From Spirodela intermedia (taxonomy: Eukaryota > Streptophyta > Magnoliopsida > Alismatales > Araceae), in NCBI GenBank assembly GCA_902729315.2, contig LR746279.1, forward strand, positions 1,068,001 through 1,132,000: 64,000 nucleotides of DNA. The letters are read 5' to 3'. The number at the start of each line of letters is the position of its first letter. Position 1 is the stretch's first letter. The notes beneath the pieces are model-generated. The model saw nothing but the letters and a program-made list of their open reading frames with translations, was not told the DNA's origin and did not search any database. Positions 46,190 to 57,456 of the stretch are shown here, piece by piece. Position numbers and translations under genes: made by a program.

Positions 46190-47926
46190 TGATAAGTCTT
46201 CATATCATGAGTTAATAATTAGTAAATAATATAGTTTTAGCCTTAAATCATGATAAATAGACTTATATTTGTGTTAAAGTGTGAAAAGTGGTTTTCAATT
46301 GATTAACGTGAATTTTTGGGTAATTATGTGATTTTATACGAATTTATATGATTTTTCTAATCTTATTTTTGAGATAAATGAAGATAAAAAAATTAAAATA
46401 AAAATATAGCAAAATGGGGGGGTACTCACCAGCCAGCTGGGCTTACAAGTGGGTCGAAAGCGTAGTCGAGGAAGAGCCGTGAGCAAAGGCTCAAGCAGTT
46501 AGGACTGATGGGGGCACGTGTGCGCCACTCCCCTTCCACATCACCAATGGCCAGCCAATTGTGGGGTAAAGAGTGGTCGTACATGTGAGAGAAAGGGACT
46601 CATTACTTACAAATATAATATTACTATATATGCACCCAAAACTTTGACGTACAAGTGATGTGGGACTAAACCCATGTCATACCTTCCCTCGAAAAGGTTT
46701 GAAGATTTAAATACCTAAAATATCTTTTATTTATAACAAAGATATATCATGATGACGTCACTTGATAAAGGCATTATAATACTTATTTCAATCTCTCTCA
46801 TGCAAGCAGACAACTGGCGCAAGTTCAAATCTTCCTAGAGCCAAAACTCGTATTTTTATCTAATTATCATGACTTTCCTACAGATTGCTGGTAAAGGATT
46901 AAGTCGCTAAAATCACTAGATCATCGACGAAAATCTCATCAACGCGATTCGCGGAACATTGTTACTAAAATTGTTGAATGATTCGCGATAAAAGGATTGT
47001 GAATCCATCGAGTAAATCATCTCCAATTGATCGACGAACAAGCCGTTGTCGAGAAGAGGATGATTCATCGGGAGACAAATCATCACCTTCTAAGAGCATA
47101 CCAGATGTGACGAAGAGCCTCCTCTTGCTGTGTGGACGTGAAGATAAAGCTCCCAGACACGTGCCCCACCTCTATCCAGCTCCTCTCTATCATGTGACAA
47201 TTATCAGAGAGCTGCAAAGTTGCTATTTTTTCACTCCATCAAGTGACAGCTACCAGAGACGATTCGACGACCCATTTTATTGATCTCTAGACTTTGCAAG
47301 AAGATGTAAAGATTGCCCACATCGTACTTGTCCAAGGAGAGCCTTGGAGGCCATAGACACTACACAACGATCCTCCCAAATGCTCAAGATTTCAGTGCAT
47401 CACCGACGCATTGCTGCCATGACGCTGGAACTCTATTTTCCTATTTTTAACTTTATTTCTGCTTTATTTAGTGATAATTTGTGTGATTTAAATTTACCAA
47501 ACTATACTTCATTCAATTACGATTCTTCTGACTTTTACAGATCTTAATTTGGTCAATTAAATTGTCTGTAATCACTTATGTAAAAATCATTAGGTAGAAC
47601 TCTATTTTCGTCCAATTCACGTTCGTCGGGCGTTGACATCATCATGACGTCCATACCCTTGTTTCCCTTTTTCGTGAATTTTAAATATATTTCATTTTTA
47701 TTTCCTAGTATATAATTCATAGAAAATCATATTCTTTGAAGAAAATTCTAAAAAATTGCTCAATCCCTATGATCGATTTGGAAAATTACCACTATTTTTG
47801 AAAATTTTATTGAATTATAATTGATATATTTGTTTAGAAATACTTCCAAGTATCTAAAAATTAGTATTTTCTAGTTTTATAAATTTTAATTTGGGTGATT
47901 TACTATACAACAACTAAGTTACATCA
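46190..47926 (+). mobile_element. Solo LTR E, older subfamily
   Basis: 1,737 bp in plus orientation, tgataagtc to acatca, flanked by accag on the left and accga on the right (imperfect duplication). It is longer than its relatives because of about 110 extra bases at 46700-46805. These match a segment of the divergent LTR at 10138-11186 rather than a new insertion. Heavy loss of CpG and degraded boxes (agttcaaatct) fit an old copy. Confidence 0.88.
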
Positions 47927-48535
47927 ACCGACACTTCATCCCTTTTATCTTCATATCAACCTACTCCTCATCCCCCTATCACCATTGTCATTGGTCAGAC
48001 TTGTTCAATCAAAGGCCGTGGCACTACCCTCATCACTCCTAATCTTCCCCTCTAGCATGTCCTTTATGTTCATGACTTTACTATGAACCTTCTCTCGATT
48101 AGTGTCATTACTCATGCCCTTGGTTGTATTGTTACCTTTTTTCTTTTTCATTACACTTTCTAGGATCTGCACACTAGCTAGAAAATTAGTTTGGACCGTG
48201 AGAATGGATGAGGTATCTATGAACTTATTTCTACTGAACCTTCTTCTAGCCTTCAAGTCCTTTTTGTTGTCTCTACCATCACTTGTTCCCTCTTATGGCA
48301 TTGAAGGTTACGCCATCCCTGTTTTGAGAAACTTCAAAAAAAATTACTGTAACTTTCTCTTAAGAAGTATGTGTGTGAGTCATGTCAACTAAGTAAACAT
48401 CACCGTTCCTTCTACCTCAGTTGAGATGCTATTCTCTCTTCTTCCTCTTCTGATCTCATCCATTGTAATGTATGGGGTCCTACTCATACTCCTTCCCTCT
48501 CAGGCTACTAATATTAGATCGTTCTTATTGATGAC
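47927..48535 (+). pseudogene. pol: Ty1/copia integrase region
   Basis: Continues copia after solo LTR E. With frameshifts it contains the pre-integrase words MNLLSISVITHALGC near 48080-48115, a zinc-finger-like CVSCQLSKH near 48370-48400, and the start of the integrase core around HCNVWGPTHTPSLSGY near 48465-48505. Element H then interrupts it at atgac. Confidence 0.75.
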
Positions 48536-50160
48536 TGACGTGACTCAATCATTGTATAGTAAATCACGCAAATTTAAAATTTATAAAATTAGAAAATATG
48601 ATTTTTTTGATATTTAGAAGTATTTCTAAATAAATATATCAATTATAATTCCATAAAATTTCCAAAAATAGCGGTCATTTTCCAGGTCGATCACAGGGAT
48701 GTAATATAATATTTGGTAATTATTCCGAATTTTTCTCAATGAATACGATTTTCTATGAATTTTATACTAGGAAATGAAAAGGAAATATATTTAAAATTCA
48801 CAAAAAAAAGAAAATAAGGGTGTGGACGTCAGGATGACGTCAGCGCCCGGCGAACGCGAATCGAGCGAAAATAGAGTTCTGCCCGGCAATTCTTACATAA
48901 GCGATTACAGACGATTTAATTAATCAAATTAAGATCTGTAAAAACTAGAAGAATCGTAGTTGAACGAAGTATCTTTTGGTAAATTAAAAACACAAAGATT
49001 ATCACTAAATGAACCGTAAAGTAAGTTGAAAGCAGGAAAACAGAGTTCTGGTGTCGTGACGGCGATGCGTCGGTGATGCACCAGAATCTTGAGCGTTCGG
49101 GAGGATCGTCGTGTAGTGTCCACAGCCTCGAAGGCTCTCCTTGGACAAAGACGACGTGGGCAATCTCTAGATCTTCTTGCGAAGTCTAGAGATCAATGAA
49201 GTGGGTCGCCGAGTCATCTCCAGCAGCTGTCACCCGGCGGAGCGGAAAAACGGCGACTTTGCGGCTCTCTGGCGGCTGTCACTTGATGGAGAGGAGTTGG
49301 ATGGAGGTGGGGTGTGTGTCAGGGAGCTTGATCCTCAGGTCCGCGTAGCAAGAGGAGGCTCTTCATCGCATGTGATACGCTCTCAAGAGGTGATGACTTG
49401 TCTCCCGGTGGATCGTCTTCTTCCCAACGACAGCTTGTTCGCCGATCAATCGGAGATGATTTACTCGATGGATTCGCGATCCTTTTATCGCGAATCCTTC
49501 AGCAATTTTAGTAACAATGCTCCGTGAATCGTGTTGATGAGATTTTTGCCGATGATCTAGCAATTCTGGTTGCTTAATCCCTCACCGGCAATCTGCAGGA
49601 AAGTCGCAATAATCAGATAAAAATATGAGTTTTGGCTCTAGGAGGATTCGAACCCACGCCGGTTGCCCCGCCTCTTCTGAGGAAGGTGACGGGTTTAGTC
49701 TCACATCGGTTGTGCGCCGAATTTTCGGGCGAATATATAGTAATGCTACATTCCTAAGCAAAGTCCCTTTCTCGCACATGTACGACCACTCCTTGCCCCA
49801 CAGCCGGCTGGCCATAGGTGACGTGGAAGGGGAGTGGCGCACACGTGCCCCCATCGGTTCAAGCTGCTCGAGCCCCTGCTCGCGGCTACTCTCTGACTAC
49901 GCTTCCGACCCGCTTGCGGTCCCGGCTGGCCGGCGGGTCCTCTCATTTTGCAATATTTTTATTTTTATTTCTTGATCTTCATTTATCTAAAAGCAAGACT
50001 ATAAAAATCGTATAAAATCACATAATTACCCAAAAAATCACGTTAATCAACTAAAAACCACTTTTCACACTTTAACACAAATATAAGTCTATTTATCATG
50101 AGTTAACGCTAAAACTATATTATTTACTAATTATTAACTCATGATAATGAAGACTTATCA
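48536..50160 (-). repeat. 3' LTR of element H
   Basis: 1,625 bp, tgacgtgac to agacttatca, next to a polypurine tract. The antisense LTR frame is open at 49177-49527. Confidence 0.94.
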
Positions 50161-50173
50161 CAGCCCCCAACTT
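50161..50173 (-). promoter_or_regulatory. Polypurine tract (element H)
   Basis: Minus-strand aagttgggggctg abuts the 3' LTR. Confidence 0.82.
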
Positions 50174-51761
50174 AAATCATTGCTAGTCCCTTAGCAATGG
50201 AATTACGAAAATAAAAATTTACAAATCTCAAACATCATATTTCAATACAAAAAAAAATACAATTAGAAATGATGCACCTTTAGACACTTTAGATTCTTAT
50301 ATTAAATATTTAAGAATGATGTCAAGTACTTAAATGTTTAAACACTCCTTGGAATAACAATCTAGACTTCACTTCTTCTATTCACATCTTTATCACTTCT
50401 TCACTCATAGATGTATTTACAAGATGTTCCAATTATCAATACTCATCTAAGAATAATATTGATCCTACATTTTCCCTTTTTCTATGGCTTGATTTTTGAA
50501 GTTTGCACTATATTTCTTCCTTTTTTTTTCTCTTTTCTTTTTTATATAGTGGATAAGTAGCTTTTCTTGTAGACAAATTTCAAAAATAAGAATGATGTCT
50601 CACACCCTCCATGTGTACTCTTTATTTTCAGGGCTTTCACTTTATCCACTTATTTTGCAGCAAGTGTTTTTCTATACACGATTTTCGACAATGAGAATGA
50701 TGTCTTACACCCTCCATGTGTATTCTTCATTTCTAGATTTTTCACATTGCTCTCTCTTTTTTTTTTCGAAATAAGTGATTTCTCCTCACAAGTCCTATAG
50801 ATCAAGGTGCAAAAATCTCCATTAAACTCAAATGATCAATCAAATTTTCACATCAAGTAAATACTATCCATCAAGATCATGAAGTGAAAATCTGTAAAAT
50901 CAAATCCATGTTATCTATCATGTATCCAAGGAGTATTCCAACATTTCATGTTACTAGATCATTCTTTTGACTCAATAATAATCTTCCTAGTATCTTTTGA
51001 TATCAATCAATCTAATTGATTTAATTTTTGCATGCATGTAATATGATGTAAGAAATTTGTAAATTAGATAGTTCTGAAAGTTCTGTTTTCTATTTTCAGT
51101 TCTATTTTTAGCAACAATAAATTTGTCAAAAATAAATCAAAACTATCCTCTTTATAGCTGTAATTTTGAATTTCAGTAATATTGTCTAGGGGATTGAAAT
51201 GTGAGAAAAGGGTCTCTAGAATTTAAAATTTTGGGCTGTTTTTTTTGTCTGCTATTTTTGATAGTTTGTTGTTCCTAACAAAAAACCAGAAAATAGATGT
51301 TACAGCTTTTTCGAATTTTATTTTATTTTTATTTTTTTAGTTGCTGTTCTAAGTTGAATAAAATGCAAACACATGTTCTTAATCGTCCTCCAGCATAAAT
51401 TAATAATGAATACTTCACCCCCCAACTTAAAAATGACATTGTCCTTAATGACACAGAAAAATCGAAACAATATGCAGAAAATATAATTTTCAAGTGAAGC
51501 ATGCATATGTGCAAAGTTAAGCATTAAAAATATTTTCATAAATGATAAAGCTCAGAAAGACATCACCTCAACCTCGTTCTTAATTTTCCACTTCATCTTA
51601 CACTCCTCCTGCACTTCTTCGAAAAAACAAATACAGAAATAAGTACTGCGAAATTCTAAGAAAAATAGAACTTAAAAAACAATCAAACAGAATGAAATAA
51701 AAACCATGGGTTGCCTCCCATGCAGCGCTGAATTTAATGTCTTCAGCTGGACTCCTTGATC
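50174..51761 (-). other. 3' non-coding region of element H
   Basis: Colinear with D: 105-bp direct repeat (about 50590-50740), internal polypurine tract (51413-51428), and stem-loop near 51705-51722. No gene is supported. Confidence 0.82.
51413..51428 (-). promoter_or_regulatory. Internal polypurine tract (element H)
   Basis: Minus-strand aagttggggggtgaag, identical to B and C. Confidence 0.6.
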
Positions 51762-51892
51762 TTACTCTTGAATTTCTTTTAATAATAAAATTTCTTTTTC
51801 TGCAAGGCGTTCATGCTCTATGTAATGTTTAAGCTACTGTCCATTTACCTTAAAGGTATGATCACTTTTAGGATCTTTAATCATTATAGCCC
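51762..51892 (-). pseudogene. pol: Integrase C-terminal end of element H
   Basis: The last about 44 codons of integrase (DPKSDHTFKVN, YIEHE, KEIQE-type words) end at a stop at 51762-51764. It is separated from the rest by solo LTR F. It shows what the C-terminus of the protein in D would have been. Confidence 0.8.
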
Positions 51893-53515
51893 TCATAAGT
51901 CTTCATTATCATGAGTTAATAATTAGTAAATAATATAGTTTTAGCCTTAACTCATGATAAATAGACTTATATTTGTGTTAAAGTGTGAAAAGTGGTTTTC
52001 AGTTGATTAATGTGATTTTTTGGGTAATTATGTGATTTTATACGATTTTTACAGTCTTACTTTTGAGATAAATAAAGAACAAGAAATAAAAATAAAAATA
52101 TTGCAAAATGGGGGACCCGCCGGCCAGCCGGGCCCGCAAGCGGGTCGGAAGCTCAGTCGGGGAGTGGCCGCGAGCAGGGGCTTGAGCAGCTTGGACCGAT
52201 AGGGGCACGTGTGCGCCACTCCCCTTCCACGTCATCGGTGGCCAGCCGGCTGTGGGGCAAGGAGTGGTCGTACACGCGAGAGAAGGGACTTTGCTTACAA
52301 AGCTAACATTACTATATATTCGCCCGAAAAATCGGCGCACAACCGATGTGGGACTAAACCACACCTTCCTCAGAGGCAGGCAACCAGCGCGGGTTCGAAT
52401 CCTCCTAGAGTCAAAATTCATATATTTTTATCTGATTATCACGACTTTCTTGCAGATCGCCGGTGAAGGATTAAGCAACCAAAATCGCTGGATCATCGGC
52501 AAAAATCTCGTCAACGCGATTCGCGGAGCATTGCTACTAAAATTGTTGAACGATTCGCGATAAAAGGATCGCAAATCCATCGAGTAAATCATCTCCGATT
52601 GATCAACGAACAAGCCGTCGTCGGGAAGAGGACGATCCGCCGGGAGACGAGTCGCCACCTCCTGAGAGCGTACCAGATGTGATGAAGAGCCTCCTCTTGC
52701 TGCGCAGACCTGAGGATGAAGCTCCCTGACACGCGCCCCACCTCCATCCAGCTCCTCTCCGTTGAGTGACAGCCGCCGAAGAGCCGCAAAGTCGCTGTTT
52801 TTCCGCTCCGCCGGGTGACAGCCGCCGGAGACGACTCGACGACCTATTTCAGTGATCTCTAGACTTTGTGAGAAGATCTAGAGATTGCCCACGTCGTCTT
52901 TGTCCAAGGAGAGCCTTCGAGGCCGTGGACACCGCACAACGATCCTCCCGAACGCTCAGGATTCCAGTACATCGCCGACGCATCGTTGTCGCGATGCCGG
53001 AACTCTGTTTTCCTGCTTTCAAACTTACTTTACGCTTCATTTAGTGATTATATTTTGTGTTTTTAATTTACCAAAATATACTTTGTTTAATTACGATTCT
53101 TCCGGCTTTTACAAATCTTAATTTGATTAATTAAATCATCTATAATCGCTTACGAAAGAATTACCGGGCAGAACTCTGTTTCTACCTGATTCACGTTCGC
53201 CGGGCGCTGATGTCATCCTGACGTCTGCACCCTTATTTCCTTTTTTTTCATGAATTTTAAATATATTTCCTTTTTATTTCCTAGTATAAAATTCATAGAA
53301 AATCGTATTCATTGAGAAAAATTCTGAATAATTACCAGATATTATATTACATCCATGTGATCGACTTGGAAAATTACCGCTAGTTTTGGAAGTTTTATTA
53401 AATTATAATTGATATATTTATTCAGAAATACTTCTAAATATCTGAAAATTCGTATTTTCAAGTTTTATAAATTTTATATTCGCGTGATTTAATATACAAC
53501 GACTGAGTCACGTCA
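51893..53515 (+). mobile_element. Solo LTR F in the integrase of element H
   Basis: 1,623 bp in plus orientation (first bases tcataagtc for tgataagtc) to cacgtca, with a perfect duplication agccc (51888-51892, 53516-53520). It has ggttcgaatcc near 52392 and is well preserved. Confidence 0.95.
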
Positions 53516-53863
53516 AGCCCCATGATCATATGTCTCTTCCACCACATAAGGCCCTTTCCATTTTGATTTTAATTTTCTTGAGAATAATTTCAGCCTAGAA
53601 TCATATAACCACACTTTTTGTCCAACATCAAATTTTTTTCTGCTAATGTATTTATCATGAAAAGTTTTAGTTTTTTCTTTATATATTCTATGATTTTCAT
53701 AAGCTTCATTCCTCAACTCCTCTAGTTCACGTAGTTGAAAAATTCTATACCTACCAGCTGATTTTTCATCCATACATAAATTTTTTATAGCCCATAATGC
53801 TTTATGCTCTATTTCCACAAGAAGATGACATGGCTTTCCAAAAATGAGACGAAATGGGGACAT
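53516..53863 (-). pseudogene. pol: Integrase fragment of element H between two solo LTRs
   Basis: An open stretch of 116 codons reading [13 protein letters not shown] through [14 protein letters not shown] to [13 protein letters not shown]. It joins 51762-51892 on one side and 57457-58907 on the other once F and G are removed. Confidence 0.9.
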
Positions 53864-56800
53864 TGACGTGACTCAGTCGTTTTCTATTAAATCACGCAAA
53901 TCTAAAATTTATAAAACTAGAAAATACGAATTTTTGGATATTTAGAAGTATTTATAAATAAATATATCAATTATAATTCAATAAAATTTCCAAAAATAGC
54001 AGTAATTTTCCAGGTCGATCACAGGGATGTAATATAATATCTGGTAATTATTCCGAATTTTTCTCAATTAATACGATTTTCTATAAATTTTATACTAGGA
54101 AATAAAAAGGAAATATATTTAAAATTCACGAAAAAGGGAAATAAGGGCGCGGACGTCAGGATGACGTCAGCGCCCGGCGAACGCGAATCGGGCGGAAACA
54201 GAGTTCCACCCAGCGATTCTTACGTAAGCGATTACAGACGATTTAATTAATCAAATTAAGATCTGTAAAAGCCGGAAGAATCGTAATAGAACAAAGTATA
54301 TTTTGGTAAATTAAAATCACAAAGAAATATCACTAAATGAAGTGTAAAGTAAGTTTAAAAGTAGGAAAACAGAGTTCTGGCGTCGCGACGGCGATGCGTC
54401 GGCGATGCACCAGAATCCTGAGCGTTCGGGAGGTTCGTCGTGCAGTGTCCATGGCCTCGAAGGCTCTCCTTGGGCAAAGACGACATGGGCAATCTCTAGA
54501 TCTTCTCGCGAAGTCTAGAAATTAATGAAATGGGTCGCCGAGTCGTCTTCGGCGGCTGTCACCTGGCGGAGCGGAAAAACGGCGACTTTGCGGCTTTAAA
54601 ATCACAAAGAAATATCACTAAATGAAGTGTAAAGTAAGTTTAAAAGTAGGAAAACAGAGTTCTGGCGTCGCGACGGCGATGCGTCGGCGATGCACCAGAA
54701 TCCTGAGCGTTCGGGAGGTTCGTCGTGCAGTGTCCATGGCCTCGAAGGCTCTCCTTGGGCAAAGACGACATGGGCAATCTCTAGATCTTCTCGCGAAGTC
54801 TAGAAATTAATGAAATGGGTCGCTGAGTCGTCTTCGGCGGCTGTCACCTGGCGGAGCGGAAAAACGGCGACTTTGCGGCTTTAAAATCACAAAGAAATAT
54901 CACTAAATGAAGTGTAAAGTAAGTTTAAAAGTAGGAAAACAGAGTTCTGGCGTCGCGACGGCGATGCGTCGGCGATGCACCAGAATCCTGAGCGTTCGGG
55001 AGGTTCGTCGTGCAGTGTCCATGGCCTCGAAGGCTCTCCTTGGGCAAAGACGACATGGGCAATCTCTAGATCTTCTCGCGAAGTCTAGAAATTAATGAAA
55101 TGGGTCGCCGAGTCGTCTTCGGCGGCTGTCACCCGGCGGAGCGGAAAAACGGCGACTTTGCGGCTTTAAAATCACAAAGAAATATCACTAAATGAAGTGT
55201 AAAGTAAGTTTAAAAGTAGGAAAACAGAGTTCTGGCGTCGCGACGGCGATGCGTCGGCGATGCACCAGAATCCTGAGCGTTCGGGAGGTTCGTCGTGCAG
55301 TGTCCATGGCCTCGAAGGCTCTCCTTGGGCAAAGACGACATGGGCAATCTCTAGATCTTCTCGCGAAGTCTTCTCGCGAAGTCTAGAAATTAATGAAATG
55401 GGTCGCCGAGTCGTCTCCGGCGGCTGTCACCCGGCGGAGCGGAAAAACGGCGACTTTGCGGCTTTAAAATCACAAAGAAATATCACTAAATGAAGTGTAA
55501 AGTAAGTTTAAAAGTAGGAAAACAGAGTTCTGGCGTCACGACGGCGATGCGTCGGCGATGCACCAGAATCCTGAGCGTTCGGGAGGTTCGTCGTGCAGTG
55601 TCCACGGCCTCGAAGGCTCTCCTTGGGCAAAGACGACATGGGCAATCTCTAGATCTTCTCGCGAAGTCTAGAAATTAATGAAATGGGTCGCCGAGTCGTC
55701 TTCGGCGGCTGTCACCCGGCGGAGCGGAAAAACGGCGACTTTGCGGCTTTAAAATCACAAAGAAATATCACTAAATGAAGTGTAAAGTAAGTTTAAAAGT
55801 AGGAAAACAGAGTTCTGGCGTCGCGACGGCGATGCGTCGTGAATCCTGATTCGGGAGGTTCGTCGTTGTCCAAAGGCTCTCCTTGGGCAAAGACGACATG
55901 GGTCTAGGCGAAGTCTAGAAATTTGAAATGTCAGTCGTCTTCGGCGGCTGGCGGAGCGGAAAAACGGCGACTTTGCGGCTTTAAAATCACAAAGAAATAT
56001 CACTAAATGAAGTGTAAAGTAAGTTTAAAAGTAGGAAAACAGAGTTCTGGCGTCGCGACGGCGATGCGTCGGCGATGCACCAGAATCCTGAGCGTTCGGG
56101 AGGTTCGTCGTGCAGTGTCCATGGCCTCGAAGGCTCTCCTTGGGCAAAGACGACATGGGCAATCTCTAGATCTTCTCGCGAAGTCTAGAAATTAATGAAA
56201 TGGGTCGCCGAGTCGTCTCCGGCGGCTGTCACCCGGCGGAGCGGAAAAACGGCGACTTTGCGGCTTTAAAATCACAAAGAAATATCACTAAATGAAGTGT
56301 AAAGTAAGTTTAAAAGTAGGAAAACAGAGTTCTGGCGTCACGACGGCGATGCGTCGGCGATGCACCAGAATCCTGAGCGTTCGGGAGGTTCGTCGTGCAG
56401 TGTCCACGGCCTCGAAGGCTCTCCTTGGGCAAAGACGACATGGGCAATCTCTAGATCTTCTCGCGAAGTCTAGAAATTAATGAAATGGGTCGCCGAGTCG
56501 TCTCCGGCGGCTGTCACCCGGCGGAGCGGAAAAACGGTGACTTTGCGGCTCTCCGGCGACTGTCACCCAATGGAGAGGAACTGGATGGAGGTGGGGCGCG
56601 TGTTAGGGAGCTTCATCCTCAGGTCCGCGCAGCAAGGGGAGGCTCTTCATCGCATCTAGTACGCTCTCAAGAGGTGGCGACTCGTCTCCCGGCGGATCGT
56701 CCTCTTCCCGACGACGGCTTGTTCGTCGATCAATCAGAGATGATTTACTCGATGGATTCGTGATCCTTTTATCGCGAATCGTTCAGCAATTTTAGTAGCA

Positions 56801-57456
56801 ATGCTCCGTGAATCGCGTTGACGAGATTTTCGCCGATGATCCAGCGATTCTGGTTGCTTAATCCTTCACCGACGATCTGCAGGAAAGTCGCGATAATCAG
56901 ATAAAAATATATGAATTTTGACTCTGGGAGGATTCGAACCCGCGCCGGTTGTCCGCCCCCCCTTCTGAGGAAGGTGTGACGCGGGTTTAGTCTCACATCG
57001 GTTGTGCGCCGATTTTTCAAGCGAATATATAGTAATGTTAGCTTTTTAGGCAAAGTCCCTTCTCTCGCGTGTACGACCACTCCTTGCCCCACAGCCGGCT
57101 GGCCACCGGTGACGTGGAAGGGGAGTGGCGCACACGTGCTCCTATCGGTCCAAGCTAAGCCGCTCGAGCCCCTGCTCGCAGCTACTCTCGACTACGCTTC
57201 CGACCCACTTGTGGGCCCGGCTGGCCGGCGGGTCCCCCCATTTTGCAATATTTTTATTTTTATTTCTTTTTCTTCATTTATCTCAAAAGTAAGACTGTAA
57301 AAATCGTATAAAATCACATAATTACCCAAAAATTCACATTAATCAACTGAAAACCACTTTTCACACTTTAACACAAATATAAGTCTATTTATCATGAGTT
57401 AAGGCTAAAACTATATTATTTACTAATTATTAACTCATGATAATGAAGACTTATCA
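53864..57456 (-). mobile_element. Solo LTR G, expanded by an internal tandem array
   Basis: Minus orientation, tgacgtgac to cttatca, with a perfect duplication gacat (53859-53863, 57457-57461). At 3,593 bp it is more than twice the family length. Subtracting the extra tandem copies leaves about 1,640 bp. The outer parts are normal LTR sequence with the TATA box and ggattcgaaccc near 56930. Confidence 0.95.
54311..56550. repeat. Eight-copy 285-bp tandem array inside solo LTR G
   Basis: Unit starts (ttaaaatcac) are at 54311, 54596, 54881, 55166, 55464, 55749, 55981 and 56266. Five copies are 285 bp. The fourth is 298 bp because of a duplicated ttctcgcgaagtc, the sixth is 232 bp with many small deletions, and the eighth runs into normal LTR at ggctctccgg. 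The unit is ordinary LTR sequence from ttaaaatcac to actttgcggct. Each unit contains the same 62-codon frame, a by-product of the repeat and not a gene. Confidence 0.97.

Noticed and set aside
46700-46805. Separate small transposon inside solo LTR E
   Set aside because: The same segment is present in the divergent LTR at 10675-10785, so it is ancestral.
54337-56480. Seven near-identical 62-codon frames as a tandem gene family
   Set aside because: They are the same stretch of LTR repeated in a 285-bp array; the protein has no recognisable feature.
54311-56550. CRISPR-like array
   Set aside because: Units are 285 bp and contiguous, with no unique spacers; the sequence is LTR-derived.
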